Shown here: positions 31,579-40,398 of the stretch, piece by piece | Numbering within the stretch: position 1 is the stretch's first letter | Layout: every line of letters begins with the position of its first letter | Origin: Bradyrhizobium sp. B097 | Lineage (GTDB): Bacteria > Pseudomonadota > Alphaproteobacteria > Rhizobiales > Xanthobacteraceae | Length of the DNA: 64,000 nt | Assembly: GCF_038957035.1 (NCBI RefSeq) | Contig: NZ_CP152412.1 | Span: forward strand, 5,576,501 to 5,640,500 | Reading direction: 5' to 3' | Notes under the pieces: generated by a model | What the model saw: the letters and a program-made list of their open reading frames with translations, nothing else | Databases searched by the model: none | Told to the model about the DNA's origin: nothing | Made by a program: the position numbers and the translations under genes

Positions 31579-34240
31579 GGATACCCGCCTGTAGCTGGTG
31601 CAGCCTCGCGTACCGTCCATTCGAACGGATCAACTGATCATGGTTGCCGTCCTCGACGAGACGGCCGTGCTCGACCGCGATGATCCGGTCTGCGTGACGT
31701 ACCGTAGAGAGCCGATGCGCGATCACGAAAACGGTCCGGCCGGCGGAAATCCGTTTCATGTTCTGCTGGATCGCGCGCTCGCTTTCATAGTCGAGCGCGC
31801 TGGTCGCCTCGTCGAAGATGAGGATGCGTGGATCGGTGACCAGCGCTCGGGCAATCGCGATTCGCTGACGCTGTCCGCCGGAAAGGCTGCTGCCGCGCTC
31901 CCCCACGACGGTGTCATACCCTTCGGGCAGCTCCAGAATGAAGTCGTGGGCGCCGGCGAGCGAGGCGGCCGCAATGACGCGCTCGATCGGCATCGCCGGA
32001 TCAGCGAGCGCGATATTGTCGCGAATGGAGCGATTGAAAAGCACGTTCTCCTGCAACACGACGCCGATCTGACGCCGCAGCCAGGCGAGATCGACCATCG
32101 CAAGATCGACGCCATCGACAAGCACGCGCCCGCTTTCCGGCACGTAGAGACGCTGGATCAGCTTCGTGATGGTGCTCTTGCCCGAGCCGGAGGAGCCCAC
32201 GATGCCAATGACCTGGCCCGGCTCGACGCTGAACGATACGTCGTGCAGCACTTCGGGACCGTCGATGCGATAGCGGAACGTCGCATGCTCGAATGTGACC
32301 TGGCCACGGATCTCCGGCAGCGCAGCCCGGCCGGGACCGGAGCTCGGCTCGGGAATGGTGTTGAGGATGTCGCCAAGACGATCGATCGACAGCCGGGCCT
32401 GATGGAAATCCTGCCAGATCTGCGCAAGCCGCAATACCGGCATGCTCACGCGTACCGCCAGCATGTTGAATGCGACGAGTTCGCCGACCGTCAGCGCACC
32501 ATCGACCACGAGGCGGGCCCCGAAGTACAGGGTTGCGGCGGCGACCAGCTTGTTGATCATCTGGACCGATTGGCTCGCCGTATTGTTCAAGCTCAGCACG
32601 CGGAAGCTCGCGGCCACATAGGCGGCGAGCTGCTCCTCCCAGCGACGTTGCATTTGCGGCTCGACCGCCATCGCCTTGAGCGTTTCGACGCCGGTGACGC
32701 TCTCGACCAGAAATGCCTGGTTCTCGGCGCCGCGATCGAACTTCTCGTCGAGACGCCGGCGGAACAGCGGCGCCACGCCCGCTGAGATACCGATATAGAA
32801 CGGAAACGATGCCAGCACGATCAACGACAGCGACGTCGAGTAGTAGAACATCACCGCAAGAAACACGAAGGTGAACACCAGATCGATCACCAGCGTCAGC
32901 GCCGAGCTCGTCAGGAACTGACGAATATTCTCGAGCTCGCGGACACGCGCGACGGAATCGCCGACGCGGCGCGTCTGGAAGTATGCGATCGGCAGTGCCA
33001 TCAAGTGGTGGAACAACCGCGCACCCAACTCCACGTCGATCCGGTTGGTCGTGTGCGCGAACAGATGGACGCGCAGCGTACCGAGAATGGTCTCGAGGAC
33101 GGTCAGTACGACAAGGCCCGTGACCAGCACGTCGAGCGTGCTCATGCCGCGATGCACCAGCACCTTGTCGATGACCACCTGGAAGAACAGCGGCGATACG
33201 AGGGCAAAGATCTGAAGGAAGAAAGAGGCGACCAGCACCTCGCTGAGCAAGCGGCGATACTTGTGGACTGCGCCGACGAACCAGCCGATATCAAAGCGCC
33301 GGGCGGTGTCGGTCAGGGCAGCCCGCCGCGTCATCAGGATGATGTCGCCATCCCACATCGCCTCAAGTTCGGCTTGGTCGACCATCTGAGGCTGCGGGAG
33401 CAATGGACGCTGAACCAGGAGCTTGTCGTCGACGATCTTGCCGAGAATCAGGAATCCTCCGTCGCGCAACACGGCGATCCCCGGCAGCGGCGTCACGGCG
33501 AGCCGATTCCAGTCCGTCCTTTGCAGTCGGGCCTTCAGCCCAAAATTCCTGGCACAACGTATGATGTCGGTCACGCCGAGGCGGTCCGTGCCGGTCCGAT
33601 GTCGAATTTGATCCGGGTCGGCCGCGATTCCATGACAGCGCAGCAGGACCGCCAGCGCCATCGCCCCCGATTCATCATCGCCGTCGCCGCGCGCAATTGA
33701 GCTCGCTTCAGCGGCAGCGTCGCGTCGACCGGACCAGCGCGCCAGCATCCGGTGCTCACGGACGTACCGCACCAGGCTTTCGCGCAGGTTCCGCAGCACA
33801 TTGCGCCCGCGGACGCCCAGGCCGGCGAGCAGATGAAACGCCCGCTGCGCGACGTGCCGTGCATCGGTCGAGATCAGACGACCGTCCCAGATTGCCTCGA
33901 ATTCAGCGCGCGTGATGCGCCTCGGATGCGGCGAGGAAGGATGCAGCACAAGCGCTTCGTTGCCGTCGACCTTTCCGAGCAGCAAGAATCCGCCGTCCTG
34001 CAGCGCGGCGATTCCCGGCAAGCGGATATTCGCAAGCCGCGTCCAATCCGTCGTCCACGAGCGTGCCTTGAGATTGAATTCACTGGCGCAACGAAGCATT
34101 GCGCGGATACCGATCGTCCCACTCCCGCAAACATCGCGGATCTTGTCGGATTCGGCTTTCACACCATGAAGCCGCAAGAACAAGACCAGGGCTCGGAGCC
34201 CGAAATCTGCGGCATCGGCATTTCCATTCTGGATCGCCAT
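31565..34240 (-). CDS. Type I secretion ABC transporter with two inactive C39-like domains
   Basis: 891 residues. Residues about 9-124 and 188-304 are two copies of a C39 peptidase-like domain (compare FGLRALVLFLRLHG with GAMALAVLLRCHG, and LPGIAALQDGGFLLLGK with LPGIAVLRDGGFLILGK). Neither has the catalytic Cys or the His. Then come six membrane helices and an ATPase domain with GSSGSGKST, LSGGQRQR, ILIFDEATSALD and the switch His in IAHRLST. Secretion ABC proteins for RTX substrates carry one such C39-like domain that binds the unfolded cargo; two are unusual. It forms an operon with the membrane-fusion gene and stands next to the GH16 gene, its probable cargo. Confidence 0.92.
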   Translation of the reverse strand: MAIQNGNADAADFGLRALVLFLRLHGVKAESDKIRDVCGSGTIGIRAMLRCASEFNLKARSWTTDWTRLANIRLPGIAALQDGGFLLLGKVDGNEALVLHPSSPHPRRITRAEFEAIWDGRLISTDARHVAQRAFHLLAGLGVRGRNVLRNLRESLVRYVREHRMLARWSGRRDAAAEASSIARGDGDDESGAMALAVLLRCHGIAADPDQIRHRTGTDRLGVTDIIRCARNFGLKARLQRTDWNRLAVTPLPGIAVLRDGGFLILGKIVDDKLLVQRPLLPQPQMVDQAELEAMWDGDIILMTRRAALTDTARRFDIGWFVGAVHKYRRLLSEVLVASFFLQIFALVSPLFFQVVIDKVLVHRGMSTLDVLVTGLVVLTVLETILGTLRVHLFAHTTNRIDVELGARLFHHLMALPIAYFQTRRVGDSVARVRELENIRQFLTSSALTLVIDLVFTFVFLAVMFYYSTSLSLIVLASFPFYIGISAGVAPLFRRRLDEKFDRGAENQAFLVESVTGVETLKAMAVEPQMQRRWEEQLAAYVAASFRVLSLNNTASQSVQMINKLVAAATLYFGARLVVDGALTVGELVAFNMLAVRVSMPVLRLAQIWQDFHQARLSIDRLGDILNTIPEPSSGPGRAALPEIRGQVTFEHATFRYRIDGPEVLHDVSFSVEPGQVIGIVGSSGSGKSTITKLIQRLYVPESGRVLVDGVDLAMVDLAWLRRQIGVVLQENVLFNRSIRDNIALADPAMPIERVIAAASLAGAHDFILELPEGYDTVVGERGSSLSGGQRQRIAIARALVTDPRILIFDEATSALDYESERAIQQNMKRISAGRTVFVIAHRLSTVRHADRIIAVEHGRLVEDGNHDQLIRSNGRYARLHQLQAGIHDAR

Positions 34241-34340
34241 TTGTCAGCTCTATCGTTCTGCGGTCACGGGACCGACTTCAACAATTCCCTTTCATGCATT
34301 CACAAAGGACGACACGGTATCGCACCCAGCCGCCGGCACC

Positions 34341-34387
34341 GCCGGCCTCGTTTCCACGCCACCGATGGGCGTGGAAACGCTGCCGGC
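34341..34387. terminator. Long hairpin between the GH16 gene and the secretion ABC gene
   Basis: CGTTTCCACGCC (34349-34360) pairs perfectly with GGCGTGGAAACG (34368-34379) around a 7-base loop. A second 6-bp stem GCCGGC/GCCGGC continues outside a 2x2 internal loop, all centred at 34364. It sits 13 bases after the GH16 stop. It would terminate or protect the GH16 transcript and separate its expression from that of the transporter. Confidence 0.6.
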
Positions 34388-34399
34388 TGAGCAGCCGCA

Positions 34400-36511
34400 T
34401 CAATGGTGCGGCTTGGTCAGAAGCGATTGTTCGTTCCAGCCCCCGCCCTGCGCGTCGGCCGCAACGAGTTGCCCCTGACCGCCGCGGCCGTGGTGACCTG
34501 CCATGCACTGGTTCAGCAGCGCGAAGCTTCGATCCGCGGACGAGGCCGTGTGTGTGGTCGTCGCCGGACGAGGATCTGTCACCGTGATGCTCTGCGACGC
34601 AGATGTCGTGACGGAGCCCGTCGTCGGGTCCTTTCCGCTTGCCGTGAGCGTGAGCGTGGCGACCGGATGACCGCCACCCCGGTAATTCGACTGCAACGTC
34701 AATCCGCTGTCGACCTGCGCAGCAGTGAGCGTGATGTCGCTGCCTTTGTATGTACGGCCATCAAGGTTGTCGGTGATGGTCTCGTACTTCGGTAGCCCCT
34801 GAATGTTCACGGTCACAGCGTCGTTGGAATCGGCGGTTGTGACCTTGACTCCGAGATCGACGGTCCCGCCTCTTCCGTTCACCGACAGCGAGGTATCCGC
34901 GATCGCGAGCACCGGCGCGACGGGCGTCGGATCGACCTGGAGGCCGGCGAACGTCTTCACCGCGCCGGCAAGATTGGCCGCGACACCGCTGGCGTCCTTG
35001 ATGCTCGCCGTGCCCGGCAGGTTGACCCCGGTGATGGCAAGTGCCGAGGTCGCCGTATCGGTCGATGCGACGGTCGTCCGGAAGGTCAGCGTGCTGCTTC
35101 CCGAGCCGCCAACATAGGTGGCGGTGCTTCCGTCATTGAGCGACAGGGTCGGCGTGCCGGTCACATTCACGGATTCATTGAAACCGAGCGTGAATGTCGC
35201 GGTATCGCCCACGTGCTCGATCCCCGTCCCCGGCGAAGCCGCAACCTGGGTGACCGCCGGTTGGATCGTGGGCGTGGTCGGCTGAGTCGGCGGCGTGGCG
35301 GTCGTCGGATCGACCTGGAGACCGGTGAACGTCTTCACCGCGCCGGCAAGACTGGCGGCGACACCGCTGGCGTCCTTGATGCTCGCAGTACCCGGAAGGT
35401 TGACTCCGGTGATCGCAAGTGCCGACGTCGCAGTATCGGTCGGTGCGACGGTCGTTCGGAAGGTGAGCGTGCTGGTCCCCGAACCGCTGACATAGGTGGC
35501 AACGTTTCCGTCATTGAGCGACAGCGTCGGCGTGCCCGTCACATTCACGGCTTCGTTGAAGCCCAACGTGAATGTAGCAGTATTGCCCACGTGCTCGGTT
35601 CCTGTCCCCGGCGAAGCCGTAACCTGGGTCACGGCCGGCTGGACCGTGGGCGTGGTCGGCTGGGTGGGGCTCGAAGGAGTGACGTTCGCACCCGTGACGG
35701 TGTCGCCGCCGCCGGCCGCCTGATAGAGCTGGATCTGGTCGATCTGCATCTGCATCGTCGACGGGGTCGAACTATCGAACGCCGTATGCCAGCCGGCCGC
35801 GTTGGAATTCGCGACCTGATTGCTCATGATCAATTCCATCGGCTCGTTCGGAATCGGCACCTGCGCGCTGGTCACCTGCGCCATCTGCTTTCCGTCGAGA
35901 TACCAGGTGATGGATTTGCCGGGCACCCAATTGATGCCGTAGGTATGGAAGCCGGCCGTGAGGTCGATGCCGGTGTCGATAACACCGCCGACCGTCCCGG
36001 AGGGTGTGTGAAGGTGCCAGGCGAAGGCCTGGTTTGCCGGCCCCGAACCGGTATATCCCCCCTCCTGCATATCGATCTCGAAATTGTCGCCGCTGCTCGA
36101 GCCCGCGCCGGGCAACAGCCACAGCCCAGGCCATGCACCGTCGCCGCTCGGCGCCTTCATGCTGATCTGAAGGTAGCCGCCGTCAAACTCGAACTTGCCA
36201 TAGCTGCTGACGGCGCCGGACGTGACCGGAAATGTCTGAGGCGTGCCACCATTGATGCCGCTGACAGCTTGCCTGATCGCTGTGAGATTCAGTATCCCGT
36301 TGTTCACGGTCACCTGGCTCGGCATATCGTAATCGACATCCAACGGGCCGCCCGGCCCGCTGCCGCCTGATCCATTGCTATTCCACGGCCAGCCGTTTGC
36401 GGCGCGGCTCGTGATGTAGGGGTGCCAATAACTGTCGAGTGTCGTGCCGGAGAAATTCTCCTCAAAAACGAGATTGCTCGACGTGAAACCTGCTGGCGCG
36501 GCCAGGGCCAT
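34400..36511 (-). CDS. Secreted GH16 glycanase with tandem Ig-like repeats and T1SS-type C-terminus
   Basis: 703 residues from ATG 36511 (AAGGAAC ribosome site). Residues about 10-265 form a glycoside hydrolase family 16 domain with the catalytic motif FEIDMQE (ExDxxE), as in ExoK and beta-1,3-1,4-glucanases. Next come two near-identical 126-residue modules (TATFTLGFNEAVNVTGTPTL and its copy with NESVN), then a cadherin/Ig-like part. No N-terminal signal peptide is present. The C-terminus (SFALLNQCMAGHHG, ending SLLTKPHH) resembles the tails of Bradyrhizobium type I secreted proteins as I recall them. The likely job is trimming of exopolysaccharide outside the cell; export through the adjacent ABC system is inferred. 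Confidence 0.88.
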   Translation of the reverse strand: MALAAPAGFTSSNLVFEENFSGTTLDSYWHPYITSRAANGWPWNSNGSGGSGPGGPLDVDYDMPSQVTVNNGILNLTAIRQAVSGINGGTPQTFPVTSGAVSSYGKFEFDGGYLQISMKAPSGDGAWPGLWLLPGAGSSSGDNFEIDMQEGGYTGSGPANQAFAWHLHTPSGTVGGVIDTGIDLTAGFHTYGINWVPGKSITWYLDGKQMAQVTSAQVPIPNEPMELIMSNQVANSNAAGWHTAFDSSTPSTMQMQIDQIQLYQAAGGGDTVTGANVTPSSPTQPTTPTVQPAVTQVTASPGTGTEHVGNTATFTLGFNEAVNVTGTPTLSLNDGNVATYVSGSGTSTLTFRTTVAPTDTATSALAITGVNLPGTASIKDASGVAASLAGAVKTFTGLQVDPTTATPPTQPTTPTIQPAVTQVAASPGTGIEHVGDTATFTLGFNESVNVTGTPTLSLNDGSTATYVGGSGSSTLTFRTTVASTDTATSALAITGVNLPGTASIKDASGVAANLAGAVKTFAGLQVDPTPVAPVLAIADTSLSVNGRGGTVDLGVKVTTADSNDAVTVNIQGLPKYETITDNLDGRTYKGSDITLTAAQVDSGLTLQSNYRGGGHPVATLTLTASGKDPTTGSVTTSASQSITVTDPRPATTTHTASSADRSFALLNQCMAGHHGRGGQGQLVAADAQGGGWNEQSLLTKPHH
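34926..35681 (-). repeat. Two tandem 378-bp coding repeats inside the GH16 gene
   Basis: The unit starting at GTCGGATCGACCTGG recurs at 34926 and 35304, a period of 378 bases or 126 codons. The copies are close to identical over most of their length and encode the Ig-like modules. The second copy fades near 35660-35681. Confidence 0.85.
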
Positions 36512-36900
36512 TCCATGTTCCTTCCAAAAAGTGAACGAAGAATTCCACTGTCGCGAATTGCGCGACCATTCCACTGCCGCGAACCGCGCGACATACCGCA
36601 TGCCCGCCGCGCGTGATGGCGCGGGCACATTCCAATGCAGTGGAGATTTCGAGGTACGCCCCCTCGACTGCTAGTCGGTTGGCTAAAGATCAAGTATGGC
36701 GAAAAATGGTTTCAAATTGAACTTCACACAGACCTTTTGCGCCGTGCCACGCCTCATTCGGGGACAGCGTTGCGCTCGAGCCATATTTCGATTGGGATTC
36801 AATTCTCAGGGGACTTGCGACAGGGCTTTTAAAGTCCCGACCGAATCGCAATCGTCCAGGTCGTCACGCGTGCGGTGACACGTCGGGACCGCTCACGAAA
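36512..36900. other. Intergenic region upstream of the GH16 gene
   Basis: About 390 bases between the GH16 start and the galE stop. It is AT-richer around 36690-36830, and only small frames without ribosome sites cross it. The direct repeats at 36542-36592 lie in the promoter-proximal part. Confidence 0.5.
36542..36592. promoter_or_regulatory. Tandem 25-base direct repeat upstream of GH16
   Basis: ATTCCACTG(T/C)CGCGAA(TT/CC)GCGCGAC occurs twice with a period of 26 bases (36542-36566 and 36568-36592), with three differences. It lies 31 to 81 bases before the GH16 start codon, where an activator or repressor would bind. Confidence 0.5.
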
Positions 36901-37911
36901 TTAGATGTGGCGATATCCGTCGGGGTTTTTCAGCTGCCAGTGCCAATGGTCTGCGCACATCTGCGCCAACGACTTCGCCGATTTCCAATGCAACGTCTGT
37001 TTCGCGAATGTCGGATCGGCACAACAGATCGCAACATCGCCGGTCCGGCGCTCTCCGATCTCATACGGAATGGACCGACCGCTCGCGGCCTCGAATGCGC
37101 GAACCACCTCCAGAACGCTGCTGCCGCTGCCCGTTCCCAGATTGACCGTGAACACCCCGGGCTGCTCGAGGTGGCGCAGGACGCTGAGATGGCCGGCTGC
37201 CAGATCGACGACATGAATGAAATCGCGGATGCCGGTGCCGTCCGGCGTGTCGTAGTCGTCGCCCCAGATCCGCAGCTTCGCTCGCTTTCCAATCGCGACT
37301 TGCGCCACCAGCGGCACCAGATTGTTCGGAACGCCGATCGGATCTTCCCCGATCAGGCCACTCTCGTGCGCGCCAGCCGGATTGAAATAGCGCAGGATGC
37401 CGATGCGCCAATCGTCCTCCGAGCGATAAAGATCCTTGAGCATTTCCTCGATGAAGAGCTTGGTGCGACCATAGGGATTGGTCGGCGCCAGCGGATGCCC
37501 TTCGTCGAGCGGCAGATAGGCGGGCATGCCGTAAACGGTCGCGGACGAACTGAAGACAAGCGTCTTGACCTTCGCCCTTTTCATTGCCGACACCAGCCGC
37601 ATCGTTCCCACGACATTGTTGTCGTAATAGGTCATGGGATGAACGTTGGAATCGCCGACGGCCTTCAACCCCGCAAGATGGATGACCGCGGTCACGCCAC
37701 AGGCACGAAGTACCTCGTGGACGGCCTCCTCATCCCGGATGTCGACGCAACGAAACGCGACCGGTCGACTGCATATCGATTCGACGCGATCGAGAGAGGC
37801 TCGGTTGCTGTTGCAGAGATTGTCGACCACCACGACATCGAAGCCCGCATCCAGCAGCGCAATGCAGACGTGAGTGCCGATATAGCCAGCGCCTCCGGTC
37901 AACAAGATCAT
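36901..37911 (-). CDS. galE: UDP-glucose 4-epimerase
   Basis: 336 residues, full length for GalE. The NAD loop is TGGAGYIGTH, the Ser/Thr region SSSATVYG, the catalytic YxxxK is NPYGRTK and the RYFNPAGA block is present. It interconverts UDP-glucose and UDP-galactose and would feed galactose into the exopolysaccharide. The start MILLTGG at 37911 was chosen at the beginning of the Rossmann fold; the open frame extends upstream without homology. The gene is 56 bases from the glycosyltransferase gene upstream, in the same direction. Confidence 0.95.
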   Translation of the reverse strand: MILLTGGAGYIGTHVCIALLDAGFDVVVVDNLCNSNRASLDRVESICSRPVAFRCVDIRDEEAVHEVLRACGVTAVIHLAGLKAVGDSNVHPMTYYDNNVVGTMRLVSAMKRAKVKTLVFSSSATVYGMPAYLPLDEGHPLAPTNPYGRTKLFIEEMLKDLYRSEDDWRIGILRYFNPAGAHESGLIGEDPIGVPNNLVPLVAQVAIGKRAKLRIWGDDYDTPDGTGIRDFIHVVDLAAGHLSVLRHLEQPGVFTVNLGTGSGSSVLEVVRAFEAASGRSIPYEIGERRTGDVAICCADPTFAKQTLHWKSAKSLAQMCADHWHWQLKNPDGYRHI

Positions 37912-37967
37912 GTCAGTCACCGTTTCGGTCCAACAGACTTTCCGCGCAACGCCGCCATGGCGCCGGG

Positions 37968-38972
37968 CTAGGATCTCCGGATTTGCGCGCGCGACGACAA
38001 TTGCTGTGACAAGGCTTCGGCCATGCCGCCGAGGCGGGTCGTGGCGTAGGCGAACGCGGTCAGGCTGAAGCCCGCCATGATCGCGCCGGCCCGCCGCGCG
38101 GCGGCGAATTTGCCGCGCATGGCCGCCATGAGTTCGCTCGCCACGGCACGCGGCAGGACTTCGCGAACGTAGCGCTGCTCGGTCTTCAGCCCGTCGCCGG
38201 ACCCCGCGATATTCCTCAATACCGCCTTGGCGGTGCCCTCGATCAGGCAGCGGTGGACGAAGTACGTCCAGGTGGCACGCTTGGCCGGCACGACGTGATG
38301 CACCTGCGCCCGCTGCCGATATGCAAAGTAACCGCCGGGATACAGACGCGAGGCCCGGATGCACAATTCGGTCTCCTCGCAGCTCTCGGCCTTGCCGCCG
38401 AATCTCGCGCGACCACTGACGGAAAATCCGAGCTTGCGGCGTCCGAGATCCGACGTGAAGCCGCCGACGCTCCGCAACACGTCGGCTCGCACCGACATGT
38501 TCGCGCCGATCGGGTTGCGGATGCGCCCGTCCCGCACATCCATGCCGGCATAGGTGCAGCCGACGACCCAGCCGAATTCGGCAGGAAACCAGGAAGGCGG
38601 CGGTGCTTGCCACGATGGCAGCACCGGTCCCCCCGCCCCCAGCACCGCTGGATCCCGGTAGGCTTCCAGCAGGTCCTCAAGCCAGCACGGGTCGGCAGCA
38701 GCATCGTCATCCAGAAAAGCGATGACCGACGCCGTGGCGTGCTCCGCCCCCGTCATGCGTCCACCCGACAGGCCGGGTTGACCGGCGTTCGCAAGAACGG
38801 TGACGCCGCCAATCTCCCGCGCGGCACGCGCGCGCAAGGCTTCGTTGTTGTCGACCACCAGGATGATCTCCCGGGCAGCACGTGTCTGGGCGCGGACGGA
38901 CGCGACCGCGCGCTGCAGCTGGCTCCAGCGGTCGAGTGTGTGCGCGCAAATCACCACGGATGCGTCGATCAT
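37968..38972 (-). CDS. Family 2 glycosyltransferase
   Basis: 334 residues with a GT2 catalytic domain: SVVICAHTLDRWSQLQRAV, the DxD site FLDDDAAADP and the acceptor motif CEETELCIRASR. No multi-pass membrane part; a short amphipathic C-terminal region may touch the membrane. The start ATG 38972 overlaps the upstream stop (ATGA) and has GGAAGAC before it; an ATG at 38984 is the alternative. It adds a sugar to the lipid-linked repeat unit of the polysaccharide, as inferred from the cluster. Confidence 0.9.
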   Translation of the reverse strand: MIDASVVICAHTLDRWSQLQRAVASVRAQTRAAREIILVVDNNEALRARAAREIGGVTVLANAGQPGLSGGRMTGAEHATASVIAFLDDDAAADPCWLEDLLEAYRDPAVLGAGGPVLPSWQAPPPSWFPAEFGWVVGCTYAGMDVRDGRIRNPIGANMSVRADVLRSVGGFTSDLGRRKLGFSVSGRARFGGKAESCEETELCIRASRLYPGGYFAYRQRAQVHHVVPAKRATWTYFVHRCLIEGTAKAVLRNIAGSGDGLKTEQRYVREVLPRAVASELMAAMRGKFAAARRAGAIMAGFSLTAFAYATTRLGGMAEALSQQLSSRAQIRRS

Positions 38973-40228
38973 GGCGTCTTCCATCCGCTATCCGAGGCGC
39001 CGCTGGTCTCGCGAGATTGCTTCGCCCGCGCTGTCGCCGCCTTGAAGACGTTCCAGATCGCGCTTCCGTCATTGCGGATATCGAACTGGTCATGCTCGTC
39101 GACGGGAAAGCGCCCGCTGTCCTGACGCGACACCAGCCGCCAGACCACCCAGCCGGCACAATTGGGATCGTGCCCGATCCTATCGAGCCAACCGGCGTAG
39201 GCTGCGGCAGCATCCGGATTGGAGCGGGCGTAGCCGAACTCCTCGAGCAGCACGGGCTTGTTGGCGCGCGCCGCGAGCTGACAGAACTCGGTGATGTTGT
39301 CGCCGAATTGCTGAACCGTCTGATTGTAGAACAGCGGGTAACCGTGCCAGGTCCCGAAATCGAGCGTCGAGATCGAAAGGTCCGACAATTTGTCGGAGAC
39401 ATTGGCGTGCCCCGAGCTAACCAGATGATTGGGATCGAGGAATTTGACGTAGGCGGACATCTCGGCGGTCCAGGCCAACCGCAAGCTCTCCGGGCTGGCA
39501 TTGCCCTCGTTCATCAACTCCCAGGCCATGATGGTCGGATCGTCGCGGTAGGCGATGCCGCTCAACGAATTGACGCGCTGCACGACGTGGCGAACCCAGC
39601 TCATATAGTCGCGCCGCGTGCGCCGGTCGCGAAAGAAGAACCCGGATTTGTCCTGGCTTCCATACCAGGCCCGCATCTGCTGGGCGCCGCCCGTATAGGC
39701 CCAGAAGTCCAGGAAGGCGACGATCAGCTTCAGGTGACGCTTGCCGGCCTCGGCAATCAGGAAATCAACCTTCTGCATCCCGTTCGCGCCGTCATTGAAG
39801 GCCATCCCGCCTTCGCGATCGTCCCAGTAAAGTAGATAGGTCCCCTTGACGCCGAGATCGCTTGCGTCGGCCTCGACCCGCCACTGCCAGATCGTCACCA
39901 TGCTCCCGTCGAGCGATCCGATCACGGGCTGAAGAAAGGTGCGCACAACGTTGGCGCCCATCGCCACCGCGTCGTCGAGAACGCGGGTGACCTCTTGCTG
40001 CGAGCCGAAGGTGAGATAGTGGTTGTTCACGCCGGCCACGAAGAACGGTTTCCCGTTAGCCGTGAAGCGCGTTCCCTGAGCCTTGATGAAGGACGTTGGC
40101 GACGGTCCGTCCACCGCCGGACCATCGGCTGCGCTCACGACTGCTGGAGCAGCGAGCGAAGCAACCACCAGGACGCAAAGTCCGATGTTGCACAGCCCGT
40201 CTTTCGCCCGTTTCCAGCGAACAATCAT
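38969..40228 (-). CDS. Exported GH5-like glycoside hydrolase (mannanase/cellulase type)
   Basis: 419 residues with a signal peptide (LCVLVVASLAAPAVVSA). The (beta/alpha)8 glycosidase carries the acid/base Glu in MAWELMNEGNA and the nucleophile Glu in PVLLEEFGYA, as in GH5 endo-mannanases. It opens with GTRFTANGKPFFVAGVNNHY, typical of plant and bacterial mannanases. A GGAGGA ribosome site precedes ATG 40228. It may process the polysaccharide in the periplasm or act on plant mannan. The promoter and first codons are shared with the gene at 42781. Confidence 0.88.
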   Translation of the reverse strand: MIVRWKRAKDGLCNIGLCVLVVASLAAPAVVSAADGPAVDGPSPTSFIKAQGTRFTANGKPFFVAGVNNHYLTFGSQQEVTRVLDDAVAMGANVVRTFLQPVIGSLDGSMVTIWQWRVEADASDLGVKGTYLLYWDDREGGMAFNDGANGMQKVDFLIAEAGKRHLKLIVAFLDFWAYTGGAQQMRAWYGSQDKSGFFFRDRRTRRDYMSWVRHVVQRVNSLSGIAYRDDPTIMAWELMNEGNASPESLRLAWTAEMSAYVKFLDPNHLVSSGHANVSDKLSDLSISTLDFGTWHGYPLFYNQTVQQFGDNITEFCQLAARANKPVLLEEFGYARSNPDAAAAYAGWLDRIGHDPNCAGWVVWRLVSRQDSGRFPVDEHDQFDIRNDGSAIWNVFKAATARAKQSRETSGASDSGWKTP

Positions 40229-40295
40229 TCCTCCACGTGACTATCGCGCACGGCCGAACGCAACTTCCCCGAAGGATTACTCCCTTCGGCGTCGT
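40180..40295 (-). repeat. Leader copy A: promoter, ribosome site and first codons shared with 42781 gene
   Basis: From GTAATCCTTCGGGGAAGTTG to the first 12 codons (MIVRWKRAKDGL) this stretch aligns without gaps to the leader at 42735-42843. Here the ribosome site is GGAGGA. Confidence 0.7.
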
Positions 40296-40398
40296 GCTCT
40301 GGCGCAGCGTTTTCTCTACAGTGTCGTCCAGCGACGGCAATCGACGGGCTCCGGTTCAAACATGGCGACCTGAGATGCAGCAGTATGGATGATCCGCC

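Noticed and set aside
34926..35681. The two 378-bp repeats considered as a mobile element or CRISPR-like array
   Set aside because: They are in frame (126 codons each) inside an intact gene and encode Ig-like modules.
35213..36370. Arg-rich plus-strand open frame opposite the GH16 repeats
   Set aside because: It inherits the tandem repeat from the real gene and has no folded-protein composition.
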